From Luidia sarsii (Eukaryota; Echinodermata; Asteroidea; Paxillosida; Luidiidae), in assembly GCA_949987565.1 (NCBI GenBank), contig OX465102.1, forward strand, positions 14,437,020-14,501,019: a stretch of 64,000 bases of DNA, read 5' to 3'. The notes under the pieces are model-generated. The model worked only from the letters and a program-made list of their open reading frames with translations. It made no database searches and was not told the origin of the DNA. Shown here piece after piece: positions 21,411-31,985 of this stretch. Position numbers and translations under genes: made by a program. Every line of letters begins with the position of its first letter. The stretch's first letter is position 1.

Positions 21411-22243
21411 TGCAGCGCACAAAATCCATCCAAGATGGCTCCGCCGAACTGATTATCATAAAGTGTGGACCCCAGGTATTTTTTTTTTTAAATAAGGAGT
21501 CTTTGGAGGCTAATTAACTGATACATTATAGAATAATTGAAACTTAAAGGCCCCATACAACATTGGAAAATGTCAAAAGATTGCCACAGTTTGTGTGTTA
21601 AACCATTAAACATCCCAAAAAAAGCAATCCTGGGAAGGTTTTAGCTCAAATGGTGAGAAAGTAGAAAAAGGTAAAAAACCGTCACGGTTTTTGCACCATT
21701 CCGTAGTATAAGAAATAGTTTAGGACTTGCGAGTAATAAACTATTTGTCGATGTTTGAGTGAAGATTTCTTGGGAAGTACAGCATCCCAGACCGTAAGAT
21801 TTCAACATGAGGATTCTATCATGACCATCTACAAACTGTGTAAATTAGGAGGAAATCTGTGGACATCGATGTTTTCCGATCTTCCCAATGTTGTATTGGG
21901 CCTTTAACTTTTAAGACAACCTGGGGTTCACTCTTCAATTTGGTATGTAATTTGGACCACATCTGGCATTAAATGTGGCCCTATTTGGCTGGAGAATTAG
22001 TGGAGGGGTCCATCCCAAAATCCTTGTAGAAATTCGGCTTGGACGGCTACACATTTTTTTCTGGGCGTAATTAGCAAACAAATCGGTTAAGGGCACTAAA
22101 ATTGAAAAGAATCTGAGAGATGAAGGTCCAAACTACAATTTTCAGTACAGCTAACTGAGAGACTTTTGGGCGTGGGATGATTGGCTTTGAGTGTTTTGTA
22201 CAGTGTTCAATGGGAGCTCGATTTAGTGTTCTGCACCCTGCGC
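21411..22243 (+). mobile_element. Repeat F copy 1, carrying MITE-A
   Basis: Starts near GCGCACAAAATCC, has CCAAGATGGCTCCGCCGAAC, and ends GGAGCTCGATTTAGTGTTCTG. Apart from a 360 bp MITE-A insertion it is collinear with the copy at 49.86 kb. The AAGATGGC word resembles a YY1 site, as in some retroelement promoters. It has no ORF. Its class is unknown. Confidence 0.75.
21546..21905 (+). mobile_element. MITE-A copy 4, inserted in repeat F
   Basis: AAAGGCCCCATACAACATTG to TATTGGGCCTTT. It sits inside F between GAAACTT and AACTTTTAAG. AACTT occurs on both sides (21541-21545 and 21906-21910), and TTAA overlaps both ends. The second F copy lacks the insertion and serves as an empty site. Confidence 0.85.
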
Positions 22244-22486
22244 TCTCCTCTCCGCCCTCCTCTCCCCTCCCGGTGTTTATTTGTGATAACGCCACGGCCC
22301 TCTCTCGTGTTTAACGGGGCTGACAACAGGTGCGATGCGAGAGGGGGAAAAGACCTAGATAAGAGCAACTCGGTATCTTTACTTTTAATCACTTCTTCCA
22401 CCCCTCGCCCCCCCCCCTTCTCCCCTCCCCACGTCCAGCTATAATGAATCGCAGACCTCGGCAACGACTCGTTTCCTTGATCCCCG

Positions 22487-22579
22487 ATGGAGGTGAGAAT
22501 AACAGCCTGCCTGTCGGGGCTGTTGCTAGCTTTTCTCTTCGCCGGAGTTGTCGGGGCTGTTGCTAGCTTTTCTCTATAG
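22487..22579 (+). CDS. Short ORF encoding a signal-peptide-like sequence (possible first exon)
   Basis: An ATG in a fair Kozak context (CCCCGATGG) opens a 30-residue frame that starts MEVRITACL and continues with the hydrophobic core LLLAFLFAGVVGAVA before a TAG stop. That is the layout of a eukaryotic secretion signal with a small-residue cleavage region. The 27 bp word starting TGTCGGGGCTGTTGC is exactly duplicated inside it (22512-22538 and 22549-22575). No mature protein follows in frame, so it would need splicing, or it may be chance or a broken gene. Confidence 0.25.
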   Translation: MEVRITACLSGLLLAFLFAGVVGAVASFSL

Positions 22580-22599
22580 CCAGAGCGAAAGTCCCGTAA

Positions 22600-23035
22600 C
22601 CTTTTCCCCTTTCACCCTCTCGCCCTTCCTCTTGATCTTTGTCGTTGTCCTTCTCCATCTCCCTCTAGGTCTATCTCTCCATCCCCATCTCTCTGGCCCC
22701 GTCTCTGTCCGTGTCCATGTCTCAGTCCCTCTCCCCCTCTCTCTCTTTCTCTGTCCCTCTCCCTCTCCCTCTCCTTCCCTCCTCCTCTCTCTCTCTTTCT
22801 CCCCTCCCTCTCCCCTCTCTCTCCCTCTCCTCCCAACTTTCTCTCTCTCTCCCTCTCCCCTCTCTCTTTCTCCCTGTACCTCTGCCTCGCCCCTCTCTCC
22901 TCTCTCTCTATCTCTCTTCCTCTCCCTCTCCTTCCCTCTCCTCTGTATATCTTCCTCTGTTTCTCCCTCTGCCTGTCCCCTGTCTCTGCCTCTGCCCCCT
23001 CGCCATCTGCCTGTCCCTCCGCATCTGCCTCCGCC
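22600..23035. repeat. CT-rich simple repeat
   Basis: CTCTCC, CCCTCT and TCTGCC words fill the block with no strict period. ORFs of 136-205 codons on both strands are Ser/Pro/Leu or Arg/Glu low complexity. Confidence 0.85.
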
Positions 23036-23179
23036 CTCTCAAAGTAGCCAAGGGGGCCATATCCCTGGAAGTCAGCGATCATGCCACGCCGCAGTTCGTC
23101 CGTGCTCCGCTCTCTCTGTAACAGGTCCACCTCGTGCTATGCCGTACAAACATACCGGTGAATAGCCCACTATTCTTGT

Positions 23180-24996
23180 ATGACTCCTTCACCCTACCTC
23201 TCACTCTCGTCACTCGCCCCTGCCTCTCCCTCCCTCGCCCCCTTCCTCCCCTCGCCCTCTGCATCCCTCGCCCTCTGCCTCCCCTAGCCCTGCCCTCTGT
23301 CTCTGCCTCTCCCTCTGCCTCTCCCTCCCCTCGCCCTCTGCCTCCCCTAGCCCTGCTCTCTGCCTCTGCCTCTGCCTCTGCCTCTGCCTCTCCCTCCCCG
23401 CGCCCTCTGCCTCTCCCTCGCCCTCTGCCTCTCCCTCGCCCTCTGCCTCTCCCTCGCCCTTTGCCTCCCCTCTCCCTCCACCTCCCCTAGCCCTGCCCTA
23501 TACCCCCACTAGCCCTCTCCCTCCCCTAGCCCTCTGTTTCCCCCTCTTCGTCGCCCTCGCCCTCTGCCTCTCCCTCCCCTTGCCCTATGCCTCTCCCCAG
23601 TCCACTAGCCCTCCCCAGCCCTCTGCCTCCCCCTCTTCCTCGCCCTCTGCCTTGCCCTCGCCCTCTGCCTCCACTCGCCCTCTGCCTCCCCCTCTTCCTC
23701 GCCCTCTGCCTCGCCCTCGCCCTCTGCCTCCCCTCTACCTCCCCCTCTGCCTCCCCTCTGCCTCCCCCTCTTCCTCGCCCTCTGCCTCCCCTCGCCCTCT
23801 GCCTCCCCTCGCCCTCTGCCTCCCCTCACCCTCTGCCTCTCCCTCCCCTTGCCCTATGCCTCTCCCTCCACTAGCCCTCCCCTCCCCTAGCCCTCTGCCT
23901 CCCCCTCGCCCTCTGCCTCCCCTCTTCCTCGCCCTCTGCCTCCCCCTCGCCCTCTGCCTCCCTTCGCCCTTTGCCTCCCCTCGCCCTCTGCCTCCCCCTC
24001 TGCCCCCTACTCCCTCTGCCTCCCCTCGCCCTCTGCCTCCCCTCGCCCTCGCCCTCTGCCCCCTCTCCCTCTGCTTCCCCTCGCCCTTTGCCTCCCCTCG
24101 CCCTCTGCCTCCCCCTCTTCCTCGCCCTCTGCCCCCTTGCCCTCTGCCTCCCCCTCTCCCTCTGCATCCCCCTCTCCCTCTGCATCCCCCTCTTCCTCGC
24201 CCTCTGCCCCCTACTCCCTCTGCCTCCCCTCGCCCTCTGCCTCCCCTCGCCCTCTGCCTCCCCTCTTCCTCGCCCTCTGCCCCCTCTCCCTCTGCTTCCC
24301 CTCGCCCTTTGCCTCCCCTCGCCCTCTGCCTCCCCCTCTTCATCGCCCTCTGCCCCCTTGCCCTCTGCCTCCCCCTCTCCCTCTGCATCCCCCTCTCCCT
24401 CTGCATCCCCCTCTTCCTCGCCCTCTGTCCCCTCGCCCTCTGCCCCCTCGCCCTCTGCCTCCCCTCGCCCTCTGCCTCCCCTCGCCCTCTGCCTCCCCCT
24501 CTTCCTCGCCCTCTGCCCCCTCTCCCTCTGCCTCCCCTCGCCCTTTGCCTCCCCTCGCCCTCTGCCTCCCCCTCTTCCTCGCCCTCTGCCTCCCCCTCGC
24601 CCTCTGCATCCCCTCGCCCTCTGCCTCCCCCTCTTCCTCGCCCTCTGCCCCCTTGCCCTCTGCCTCCCCTCGCCCTCTGCCTCCCCTCTTCCTCGCCCTC
24701 TGCCCCCTTGCCCTCTGCCTCCCCTCGCCCTCTGCCTCCCCCTCTCCCTCTGCCTCCCCTCTTCCTCGCCCTCTGCCTCCCCCTCGCCCTCTGCCCCCTC
24801 TCCCTCTGCCTCCCCTCGCCCTCTGCCTCCTCCTCTTCCTCGCCCTCTGCCCCCTTGCCCTCTGCCTCCCCTCGCCCTCTGCATCCCCTCGCCCTCTGCA
24901 TCCCCCTTCCGCTCTGCCCCTGCCTCTCCCTCTGCCTCCCCTCGCCCTCTGCATCCCCCTTCCGCTCTGCCCCTGCCTCTCCCTCCCCTCGCCCTG
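23180..24996. repeat. 1.8 kb pyrimidine minisatellite, CCCTCGCCCTCTGCCTC type
   Basis: The unit CCTCGCCCTCTGCCTCCC, with inserts CCTCTTCCTCGCC and CCCTCTCCCTCTGCATC, recurs throughout. Blocks of about 170-220 bp are themselves repeated (compare 24100-24200 with 24320-24420). One strand is almost pure pyrimidine. ORFs up to 503 codons (+) and 429 codons (-) arise because the unit rarely contains stops. Their Pro/Ser/Leu and Arg/Gly/Glu content is that of the repeat. Confidence 0.9.
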
Positions 24997-25149
24997 ACAG
25001 TAAACCAGCAATTAATTGTGTCATTCAATCCCACCTGGGTTCCACAAAGATACATTATAATACCTTAATGGGATTACATCCGATAAAATGATTGCATTCT
25101 TTTGATTCGTTAATCTTCACAGCTACCGGCATCCCGTTTGAAGATAAAT
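24997..25149. other. Short gap between repeats
   Basis: Mixed AT-rich sequence with no feature. Confidence 0.4.
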
Positions 25150-25395
25150 TCTTGACAAAGTTATTAGAGGACCTGGTGTTTCGATCCTAGTAGGACATTT
25201 CCCAAATAGATCTGAGATCGCCGTCCGCAGGACCTTGCTAGTGTAGAACCGAGCCCGAAAACGAACTATATATAGAGGTAATAGAGGGCAAGACCCTTTT
25301 CTTTTTTTGAGAAAGCCCCTGATTTCTTCCCAATGTCAAACCCTCTATTGAAATAAGTGTATTCTTGTCATTATAGTCAGTGAAAACGAAAACAT
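25150..25395. mobile_element. FB-D remnants, diverged
   Basis: TTAGAGGACCTGGTGTTTCG with ATCCTAGTAGGAC at 25165-25200. The facing part is eroded. A second pair, AATAGAGGGCAAGACCC and TGTCAAACCCTCTATTG, brackets 25279-25350 and is followed by a tail-like TATAGTCAGTGAAAACG. Confidence 0.5.
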
Positions 25396-26940
25396 TTCCA
25401 AATTTTTAAACGAATTCCAGTCCATTTCCCTTTACTGTGTTTATTCTGCATGAAGTTCAAAAGTGTGTCCACCTTCACACGAATTTCAACATTTTCTTCC
25501 CAAAGTTGAAGAATGGTACAAGGATGCTTTTTGGTCGCTTCATGGTTGCTCATCGCTGGATAAGAATAAGCCGGGAAATATTCCACCCCAATACTTTGAA
25601 CTATTTCAGTGCAATCCGTGAATCTTTTTTTTTGATACGATAATGTCAAATCCCATCTCCACTCCGGCCTTCCTGGGTCCCTCTCCATCTCCTCCTTTCT
25701 TCAGCCCTTAACCTTGGGAGGCTTTTTAGCCTTGTTTTGGGCTATTCTGCATACAAACCAAAATGTCCCCTTGTGTATGTCAGATAGTTCTCAACAAATA
25801 AACCTCAGAATCAGATTGCAATAGTTCTCGTAGCATGCACATAAACAAGTTGGCGCTAAGAAATTCTACCACCCCAAAAGCCAAAACCATATACATGTAA
25901 CCCCACTCATACAGGAATTACCCCCGAGGTCTGTACATGAGAAGGCCCCCCCATCCCCCCCCCACCGACCGGCTCTGATAGCCCCTCCAAAAAGTATACA
26001 GCCGAAGCCTGTAGATGTCGGATACCCGTGGGGGTAGGGATGATATTCCCCGCTGCTGAAGAGGCGTTGCTCTTCCGAAAAAAAGGTACTCAGTATTCGT
26101 CCTTGGGAGGGATAAGACTGGCATACACGTTGCCCAAACAACGTTTCTTTCTATTTATCCAGTTCTTAGGCGATCGGACAAGAAAAAAGAAAACCCCTCG
26201 TCTTTATGTGCCAACGTTGCAACAGGACCCTGTATGGTGTGTATCGGAGCAGGTGCCCAAACTAGTGAAGGAAGGGAAGGGAGGGGAGGGGAGGGAAGGG
26301 AACACGGGGAGGAAGCACATCATGTTGTGCTTTTCACAAGTAAACTAAAAAAAAAAAAAAAGAAGAAGATGAAGAAGAGGAAGAAGACGAATTCTACTGT
26401 GTCGTCTGCATAGGGAATGTATGGTCTCTCATTGTCCGCCGCTGAAAAGACCCGACGTGGTATTCGTCGCGGGTTCTTTTCGATTGTGTTTGTGAAGGTT
26501 TTCATAACCCCTTTACCCCCCCCCCTCCCCCATCACCCTCACCCTCCTTCCAACCTTTTCACGAGCTCTTAAAAAAAGGACGGAAACTAACGCTCCCCGA
26601 CAGCCGTTAGAACATTCATGACAGCCTGGGCGCGGGTGGACTGTTACTGTTTGTTGGAGTGGAAATCAATTCTACCCCCCCCCCCCTCCAAAAAAAAAAA
26701 CCACCTCAGTCCCTCTTACCAACCCTAGCCTCTTTTTTCATCTTCAATACACCCTTCCCAAGGACTTTAGGGTGCTGGTTGTGTGCCGTATTTTTTTGTT
26801 AACTCGGAACTCGAGGAAATTAAAGCTGCACCCAAACTCCAATCTTTTTCTTAGCTCGGGTATAGCTTTTCCTCTGGCTGTGTCTTTAACACACAAAAAA
26901 CATCACTCATGTTTTATAGGGCCAGGTTGTTCTTTTAGTT
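25396..26940. other. Gene-free stretch
   Basis: A 103-codon minus-strand ORF (25377-25688) has fairly protein-like composition but no motif I recognise, and it overlaps the FB-D remnant. GGGAGGCTTTTTAGCC at about 25718, with AATAAACC at 25797, resembles a retroelement 3' UTR. There is a GGGGA repeat at 26272-26300, an AGAAGA tract at 26360-26390 and C-to-A homopolymer junctions at 26676-26702. Confidence 0.45.
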
Positions 26941-27317
26941 AAAGCCCCTACACATCATCGGTAAGATCGAAAAACAGAACATGTTCACAGATTTACATGG
27001 AACTTATACAGTTTGAAGATGGTTATGGTAGAAACCTCGCACTGAAATATTTCTGCCTAAAATGCTGTATTTTTGGGAGAAAAGAGTCAAGAAAAAATTT
27101 ACGTCTCACCCCGAGATCTAAATTATTTTTTTTCGGAACAAATACGTTGAATGCTGCATTTTCGCGAACCAAATGAAGCGTTTTTTCACGATTTTCTCGA
27201 GACTCGGTTGGCGGATTGAGCTGAAGTTTCCACAGGTGCGCTATTTCATTCACATGTTGGATCAGAGAACGTATGGGTGCTATTCTTTGGCCTCGACCAA
27301 TGTTGTGTTATCCCTTT
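26941..27317 (-). mobile_element. MITE-B copy 3
   Basis: AAAGCCCCTACACATCATCG to CCAATGTTGTGTTATCCCTTT, reversed relative to copies 1 and 2. Flanking bases complete TTAA at both ends (GTTAAAG and CTTTAAC). Full length. Confidence 0.85.
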
Positions 27318-27654
27318 AACTTCAGCCATTTTGGGGGTCGTTGGGAACCAAGGAGCCTCAGCACAGTTTTGCGACTGCAGAGGATTTGGGGCAGAATCAA
27401 GATGGTGTCTGGCTTTGAATATTCATCGGCCTTCTGTGGCAGGCCTAGACTTAATAGGATTTTCATTGATGTATAAAAGAGAAACTGGACCAATGTTAAC
27501 TATTTCCATTCTGCTAAGTGCTTCTGCCTTTATAAGAAAGGTCAGGCTCGGATCGAAACATCGTGGACGATGGACAATTTTGAGATACGCTACTCGGGTT
27601 TGGCCCCCCCCCCAAAAAAAAAAAAAAAAAAAAACCAACAACAACATAAATACT
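27318..27654. other. Gene-free stretch with an FB-D scrap
   Basis: AGAAAGGTCAGGCTCGGATC and GAAACATCGTGGACGATGGA at 27535-27580 are a drifted FB-D arm. A C-run joined to an A-run lies at 27604-27633. Confidence 0.5.
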
Positions 27655-28085
27655 GTAGTTTCACACTACAGAGCCAATCCCCGGGGAATAAATCACACGG
27701 GAAAATTCCGGTGATTTTTTACCCCACCAACACCCCCGCAACCGTTCACACTGGACCCATTTGGTAACTCACGGGGACACTATTTCCCGGAGTATGCACC
27801 GTCATTTCACACTGGCAATCAATCCACGGGGAATGTGTAAACGGAGTGCGCACTAGTTCCCAAATTGACGCAAAAAGGTTGGGTATGTAAAACCCCACCA
27901 CCGTTCACACTAGTTGCTTTTCCCCGGGTTGTTCTCCTTCTACCCTACTCCTGAGCAGGGGTAAAATATTCCCCTTGAAAAAAAAAATTTCCCCGGGAAT
28001 CTCTTTTGTAGTGTGGACAGACAGATCTAATTCCCCGAGGAATTTTCGAGAAATCCCCGGGGATTTCGTCGAGTGTGAAAACCCT
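27655..28085. mobile_element. Imperfect inverted repeat with CCCCGGGG blocks
   Basis: TTTCACACTACAGAGC...ATCCCCGGGGAATAA on the left faces ATCCCCGGGGATTTCGTCG...GTGTGAAAA on the right. CACACT and CCCGGG/CCACGGGGAAT recur inside (27750-27830, 27985-28060). Folded, it would be a long leaky hairpin of about 430 bp. No ORF of note lies inside. Confidence 0.55.
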
Positions 28086-28206
28086 GACCTCGGATAAAAA
28101 AATTGAGACTGCAGGGAGTGGGGGACAGACGTCACGCCATGCCCTTCGCACTTGACTTGTGTTCAAGTATCTGGTGCTTAGCAAAGAGCGCTTGTGATGG
28201 AACTTT

Positions 28207-28496
28207 AAATGCCCAATACAAGATCGGGAAACATCGATGTCTACAGATTTCCTTCTAATTAACACAGTTTGTAGATGGTCATGATAGAATCCTCATGTTG
28301 AAATCTTACGGTCTGGCAAGCTGTATACCTTTCGAGAAATCTGCACTCAAACATTGATGATTAGTTTATAACTCGCAAGTAATAAACTATTTCTTACACT
28401 ACAGAACGGTGCATAAACCGGGATGGTTTTTTTTAATGGTTTAACACACAAACTGTGGAAATCTTTTGACCTTTACCAATGTTGTATAGGGCCTTT
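28207..28496 (-). mobile_element. MITE-A copy 5, internally deleted
   Basis: AAATGCCCAATACA to TATAGGGCCTTT in reverse. It lacks about 70 bp of the interior, including the AAGCAATCCTGCGAAGGTTT segment. TTAA is found at both borders. Confidence 0.8.
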
Positions 28497-28532
28497 AACC
28501 ATGGCAATTCTGGCAATTCTGGCCTAATGCCT

Positions 28533-29138
28533 CATAGTCGCTTAAGCAAGAAATGCAAACCCGCTAAGCATGAAATATCTTCCTTCTTTTGAGTGCTCAG
28601 TTTTCGTTGCTTTTGACCCGTTGTCCAATATTTGGTGCTCAGCAGGCTTGTGCTTAGCATAAGGTGTTTAGGGCCTAATAGAACTAGGGAAAGTTATAGA
28701 GCCACTTAAGCACCAAAATTTGCTGACGCAGAAAGAAGCCACGATTCAGAGGATTAGTTTGCCAATCAAAAATTCACTTTTGTTTTAAAATTTAGTGGGC
28801 CTGACGTTTCGATCCTAGCAGGACCTTTCTCTAAGGCACCCTGCCTTTGAGAAGGGTCCTGCTAGGATCGAAACGTCAGGCCTACTAAATTTTGAGATTT
28901 GCATTTTGGTAATTTTATTCAGTAAGCAGTTTGCAAATTTTTTGTATATCACTTTTGTTTTAAGTAAAAGTCAAGAGCAATTGGCATCACACCACAACGT
29001 GGCTTGTCGTTCTGTTTACACAGAGAGAGACGCTTCGTGCTAAGCACGTGTTCAAGCTTAAGCGGCTCTATGATGAGTGTGAAAGTGGGCCCTGATTTTC
29101 CACGCTTAAGCTGATTTCGTCGCTTATAAGCGACTATG
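28533..29138. mobile_element. Hairpin element with CTTAAGC arms, carrying an FB-D copy
   Basis: CATAGTCGCTTAAGCAAG at the left faces CGCTTATAAGCGACTATG at the right. Nested inside are AGAGCCACTTAAGCAC and GCTTAAGCGGCTCTA (28699 and 29056), and several GCTTAGCA/TGCTAAGC words. FB-D interrupts it at 28789-28948. It is non-coding. Confidence 0.6.
28789..28948 (+). mobile_element. FB-D copy with exact 15 bp target duplication
   Basis: Two facing arms (TTTAGTGGGCCTGACGTTTC and its complement) and the tail CAGTAAGCAGTTTGCAAATT. Flanked by identical TCACTTTTGTTTTAA at 28774-28788 and 28949-28963. The arms are separated by only a few bases (CTAAGGCACCCTGCCTTTG). Confidence 0.9.
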
Positions 29139-30015
29139 TGAAATGAAACATTAACCCTGACTCGGTAAAAAAAAGAGAGGAAGTTTCCCCGTTCAGTGTT
29201 CGAGTGGGGGCGTGGTTGAAATCGGGCTGTTTGTGTTTCTTTCAGTGACGCTTCTGTCGTCAACAGTCCAGCTTGGATTTATTGGGTCACCGCAATCAAG
29301 AACTATTGTGGCGGGTGAATACTGAGCCAAGGTCTTGTGGCCATTAAGTTCCCTTGCCCGAATGCCTTCTCTCTCAAACTGGGCAATTAAGATAATCTAC
29401 CCCGTCCCCCCTTCCTTGCGTGCGGACCCAAAGCTCCATGAAAACGGACGACCAGTCGGAAAGACACCCGCTATGAAAGTAGTTGACCTTTTTTTTTGTA
29501 TTGAACTGAATCTAAGATCGTTATATCCTTCACCAACGTCTTAGTCAGTTTGGGACATAGTGGCATGTTTCGCATTTTGCCACCCGAGTTAGAACTGAAC
29601 ATTCGTGTTTTCAAAATAAAAGAGGGGGGAATGGAAATCAATGGAAAAAAGCAATTGCAACTTCAATATTATTGAAGTTTTTTTGGCAGACGCTAATTGT
29701 CTGAGTGGAGATTGTGGTGAAGCTTTACACGGGATGGTATGCGGGATGAATGCTAGGCACTCGTGCGGAACATTGAAGGCTGACCAGGGAGACTCAATAT
29801 ATTGTACTCGGGGTGGATTTCTCCAGGCGAGTGAGACCCTTGGAGATGTTGTTGTCTTCTCGCCGAATGGTTTTTCTTCTTCCTCTCTTTGTGTGTGTAC
29901 AAGTTGAAGCCACAAAGGGTTGCAAGCGATGGCAGTCTGGCCTTCTTGTTTGTGTCAGAGAAGTCTGACAATGTGACTCTCCCCGTGGCTGACTATTGTG
30001 CACGACAGCGGCTCT
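29139..30015. other. Gene-free stretch
   Basis: ORFs of 69-108 codons on both strands around 29589-29915 are unrecognised. No repeat family and no convincing splice structure. Confidence 0.4.
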
Positions 30016-31175
30016 GTAGGGGTTTGGGGGGATTGGGGATGGGAGATGGAAGTTTGGGGAGGGGACGGGGATGTGGACGGGGATGTGGACGGGGAATGGG
30101 GGTGGGGAATGGGGATGGGGAAGGGGGGCGAGGATGGGGATGGGGACGGGGAGGTGGACGGGGAATGGGGGTGGGGAATGGGGATGGGGAAGGGGGGCGA
30201 GGATGGGGATGTGGACGGGGATGTGGACGGGGATGTGGACGGGGATGTGGACGGGGAATGGGGATGGGGAATGGGGATGGGGAAGGGGGGCGAGGATGGG
30301 GATGGGGACGGGGAGGTGGACGGGGAATGGGGGTGGGGAATGGGGATGGGGAAGGGGGGCGAGGATGGGGATGGGGACGGGGATGTGGACGGGGATGTGG
30401 ACGGGGATGTGGACGGGGGATGGGGATGGGGAATGGGGAATGGGGATGGGGAAGGGGGCGAGGATGGGGGTGGGGACGGGGATGTGGACGGGGAATGGGG
30501 ATGGGGAAAGGGGATGGGGAATGGGGATGGGGAAGGGGGGCGAGGATGGGGATGTGGACGGGGATGTGGACGGGGATGTGGACGGGGATGTGGACGGGGA
30601 ATGGGGATGGGGAATGGGGATGGGGAATGGGGATGGGGAAGGGGGGCGAGGATGGGGATGGGGATGGGGACGGGATGGGGATGGGAATGGGAATGAGGAT
30701 GGAGAATGGGGATGGAGATGGAGAAGGGGACGGTGGATGGGGATGGGAATAGAATTGGGGACGGGGAGGTGGACGGGGAATGGGGATGGGGATGGAGATG
30801 GGGACGAGGGTGGGGACGGGGAATGGGGATGAGGATGGAGAATGGGAATGGGAATGGAGATGGAGAAGGGGACGGGTGATGGGGATGGGGATAGGGATGG
30901 GGACGGGGAGGTGGACGGGGAATGGGGATGGGACGGGATGGGGATGGGAATGGGGATGAGGATGGAGAATGGGGATGGAGATGGCGACGGGGAGGTGGAC
31001 GGGGAATGGGGATGGGGATGGGGATGGGGATGGGATGGGGATGGGAATGGGGAATGGGAATGGGGATGGGGATGGGGATGGGGAAGGGGACGGGGGGTGG
31101 GGATGGGGATGGGGATGGGGTGGGGAATGGGGGATGGGAATGGGGATGGGGATGGGGATGGGATGGACCATGGAT
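30016..31175. repeat. G-rich minisatellite, GGGGATGGGGAC type, about 1.16 kb
   Basis: Six-base steps GGGGAT, GGGGAC, GTGGAC and GGGGAA build units such as GGGGATGTGGACGGGGAATG. Blocks containing GGGGAAGGGGGGCGAGGATG recur about every 50-150 bp up to 30.66 kb, after which only short GGGATG steps remain. G-runs of four recur throughout. Long Gly/Asp/Trp and Pro/His ORFs on both strands are read-outs. Confidence 0.9.
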
Positions 31176-31419
31176 GGACGTATTGAAGGGTCGATGGAAG
31201 AGTAGGGACAGAGGATGCAAGAATCCAGCAAACCCTCCATACAACCCTACATAGATACCAACAATAGACAAGGTATCACACGAGACAATTACGGTACTAA
31301 AGGACGCCCCCGTCAGAGACAGGATCGTGCCAACAGATTGATCGGTTGCCACTTTCCAATAAAAAGTTGAACAAAAATGTTCTACCAATGTGTCCCATAA
31401 CAACCCAACAGTCAACTCA

Positions 31420-31985
31420 CTCTGCCACTCTCCAGTACTCTCTTTCCTCTCTCTCTCTCGCCCCCACTCTCTCTCTCCCTCCCTTCTCTCTCCCTCTCTC
31501 TCCCCTTTCTCTCTCTCTCCGTCTGTCTCTCTTCCTCTCTCTCCCTCCCCCCTCTCTCACTCCCTCTCTATGTCTGTCTCTCTGTTTCTCTCTCTCCCTC
31601 TCTCTCTCTTTCTTTCTCTCTCTGTCTCCCCGTCTCTCGGTCTCTCTGTCTCTGTCTCTGTCTCTGTCTCTCTCTCTTCTCTGTCCTCCCTCTCTGACTC
31701 CCCCTGTCTGTCTTCTCACTCTGCCACTCTCCGGTACTCTATGTCCTCCCTCTCTTCCCCACTCTCTCCCCCTCTCCCCCCCCCCCTCTCTCTCTCTCTC
31801 CGTCTGTCTCTCTTCCTCTCTCTCTCTCCCCTTCTCTCTCTCACTCACTCTCTGTCTGTCTCTCTGTCTCTCCATCTCTCTCTCTCTCTCTTTCTCTCTC
31901 TGTCTCCCTCTCTCACTCTCTCTTCTCTGACTCCCCCTGTCTCTCTTTTCACTCCTCTCTCTCTTTTTCTCTTTCGCCCTCCTTT
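31420..31985. repeat. CT-rich microsatellite
   Basis: CTCTCTC, TCTGTCTC and CCCTCTCTC words. The block ACTCTGCCACTCTCC(A/G)GTACTCT occurs at 31418 and 31719, so a unit of about 300 bp was duplicated. The ORFs are low complexity. Confidence 0.85.

Noticed and set aside
23580..25091. 503-codon Pro/Ser/Leu ORF and its opposite-strand Arg/Gly partners
   Set aside because: They are translations of a pyrimidine minisatellite in several frames on both strands, with no independent gene signal.
25377..25688. 103-codon minus-strand ORF with balanced composition as a possible exon
   Set aside because: No recognised motif or splice signals, and it overlaps a decayed FB-D. Mentioned only in the stretch description.
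30000..31415. Long Gly/Asp and Pro/His ORFs
   Set aside because: Frames of a G-rich minisatellite, overlapping on both strands.
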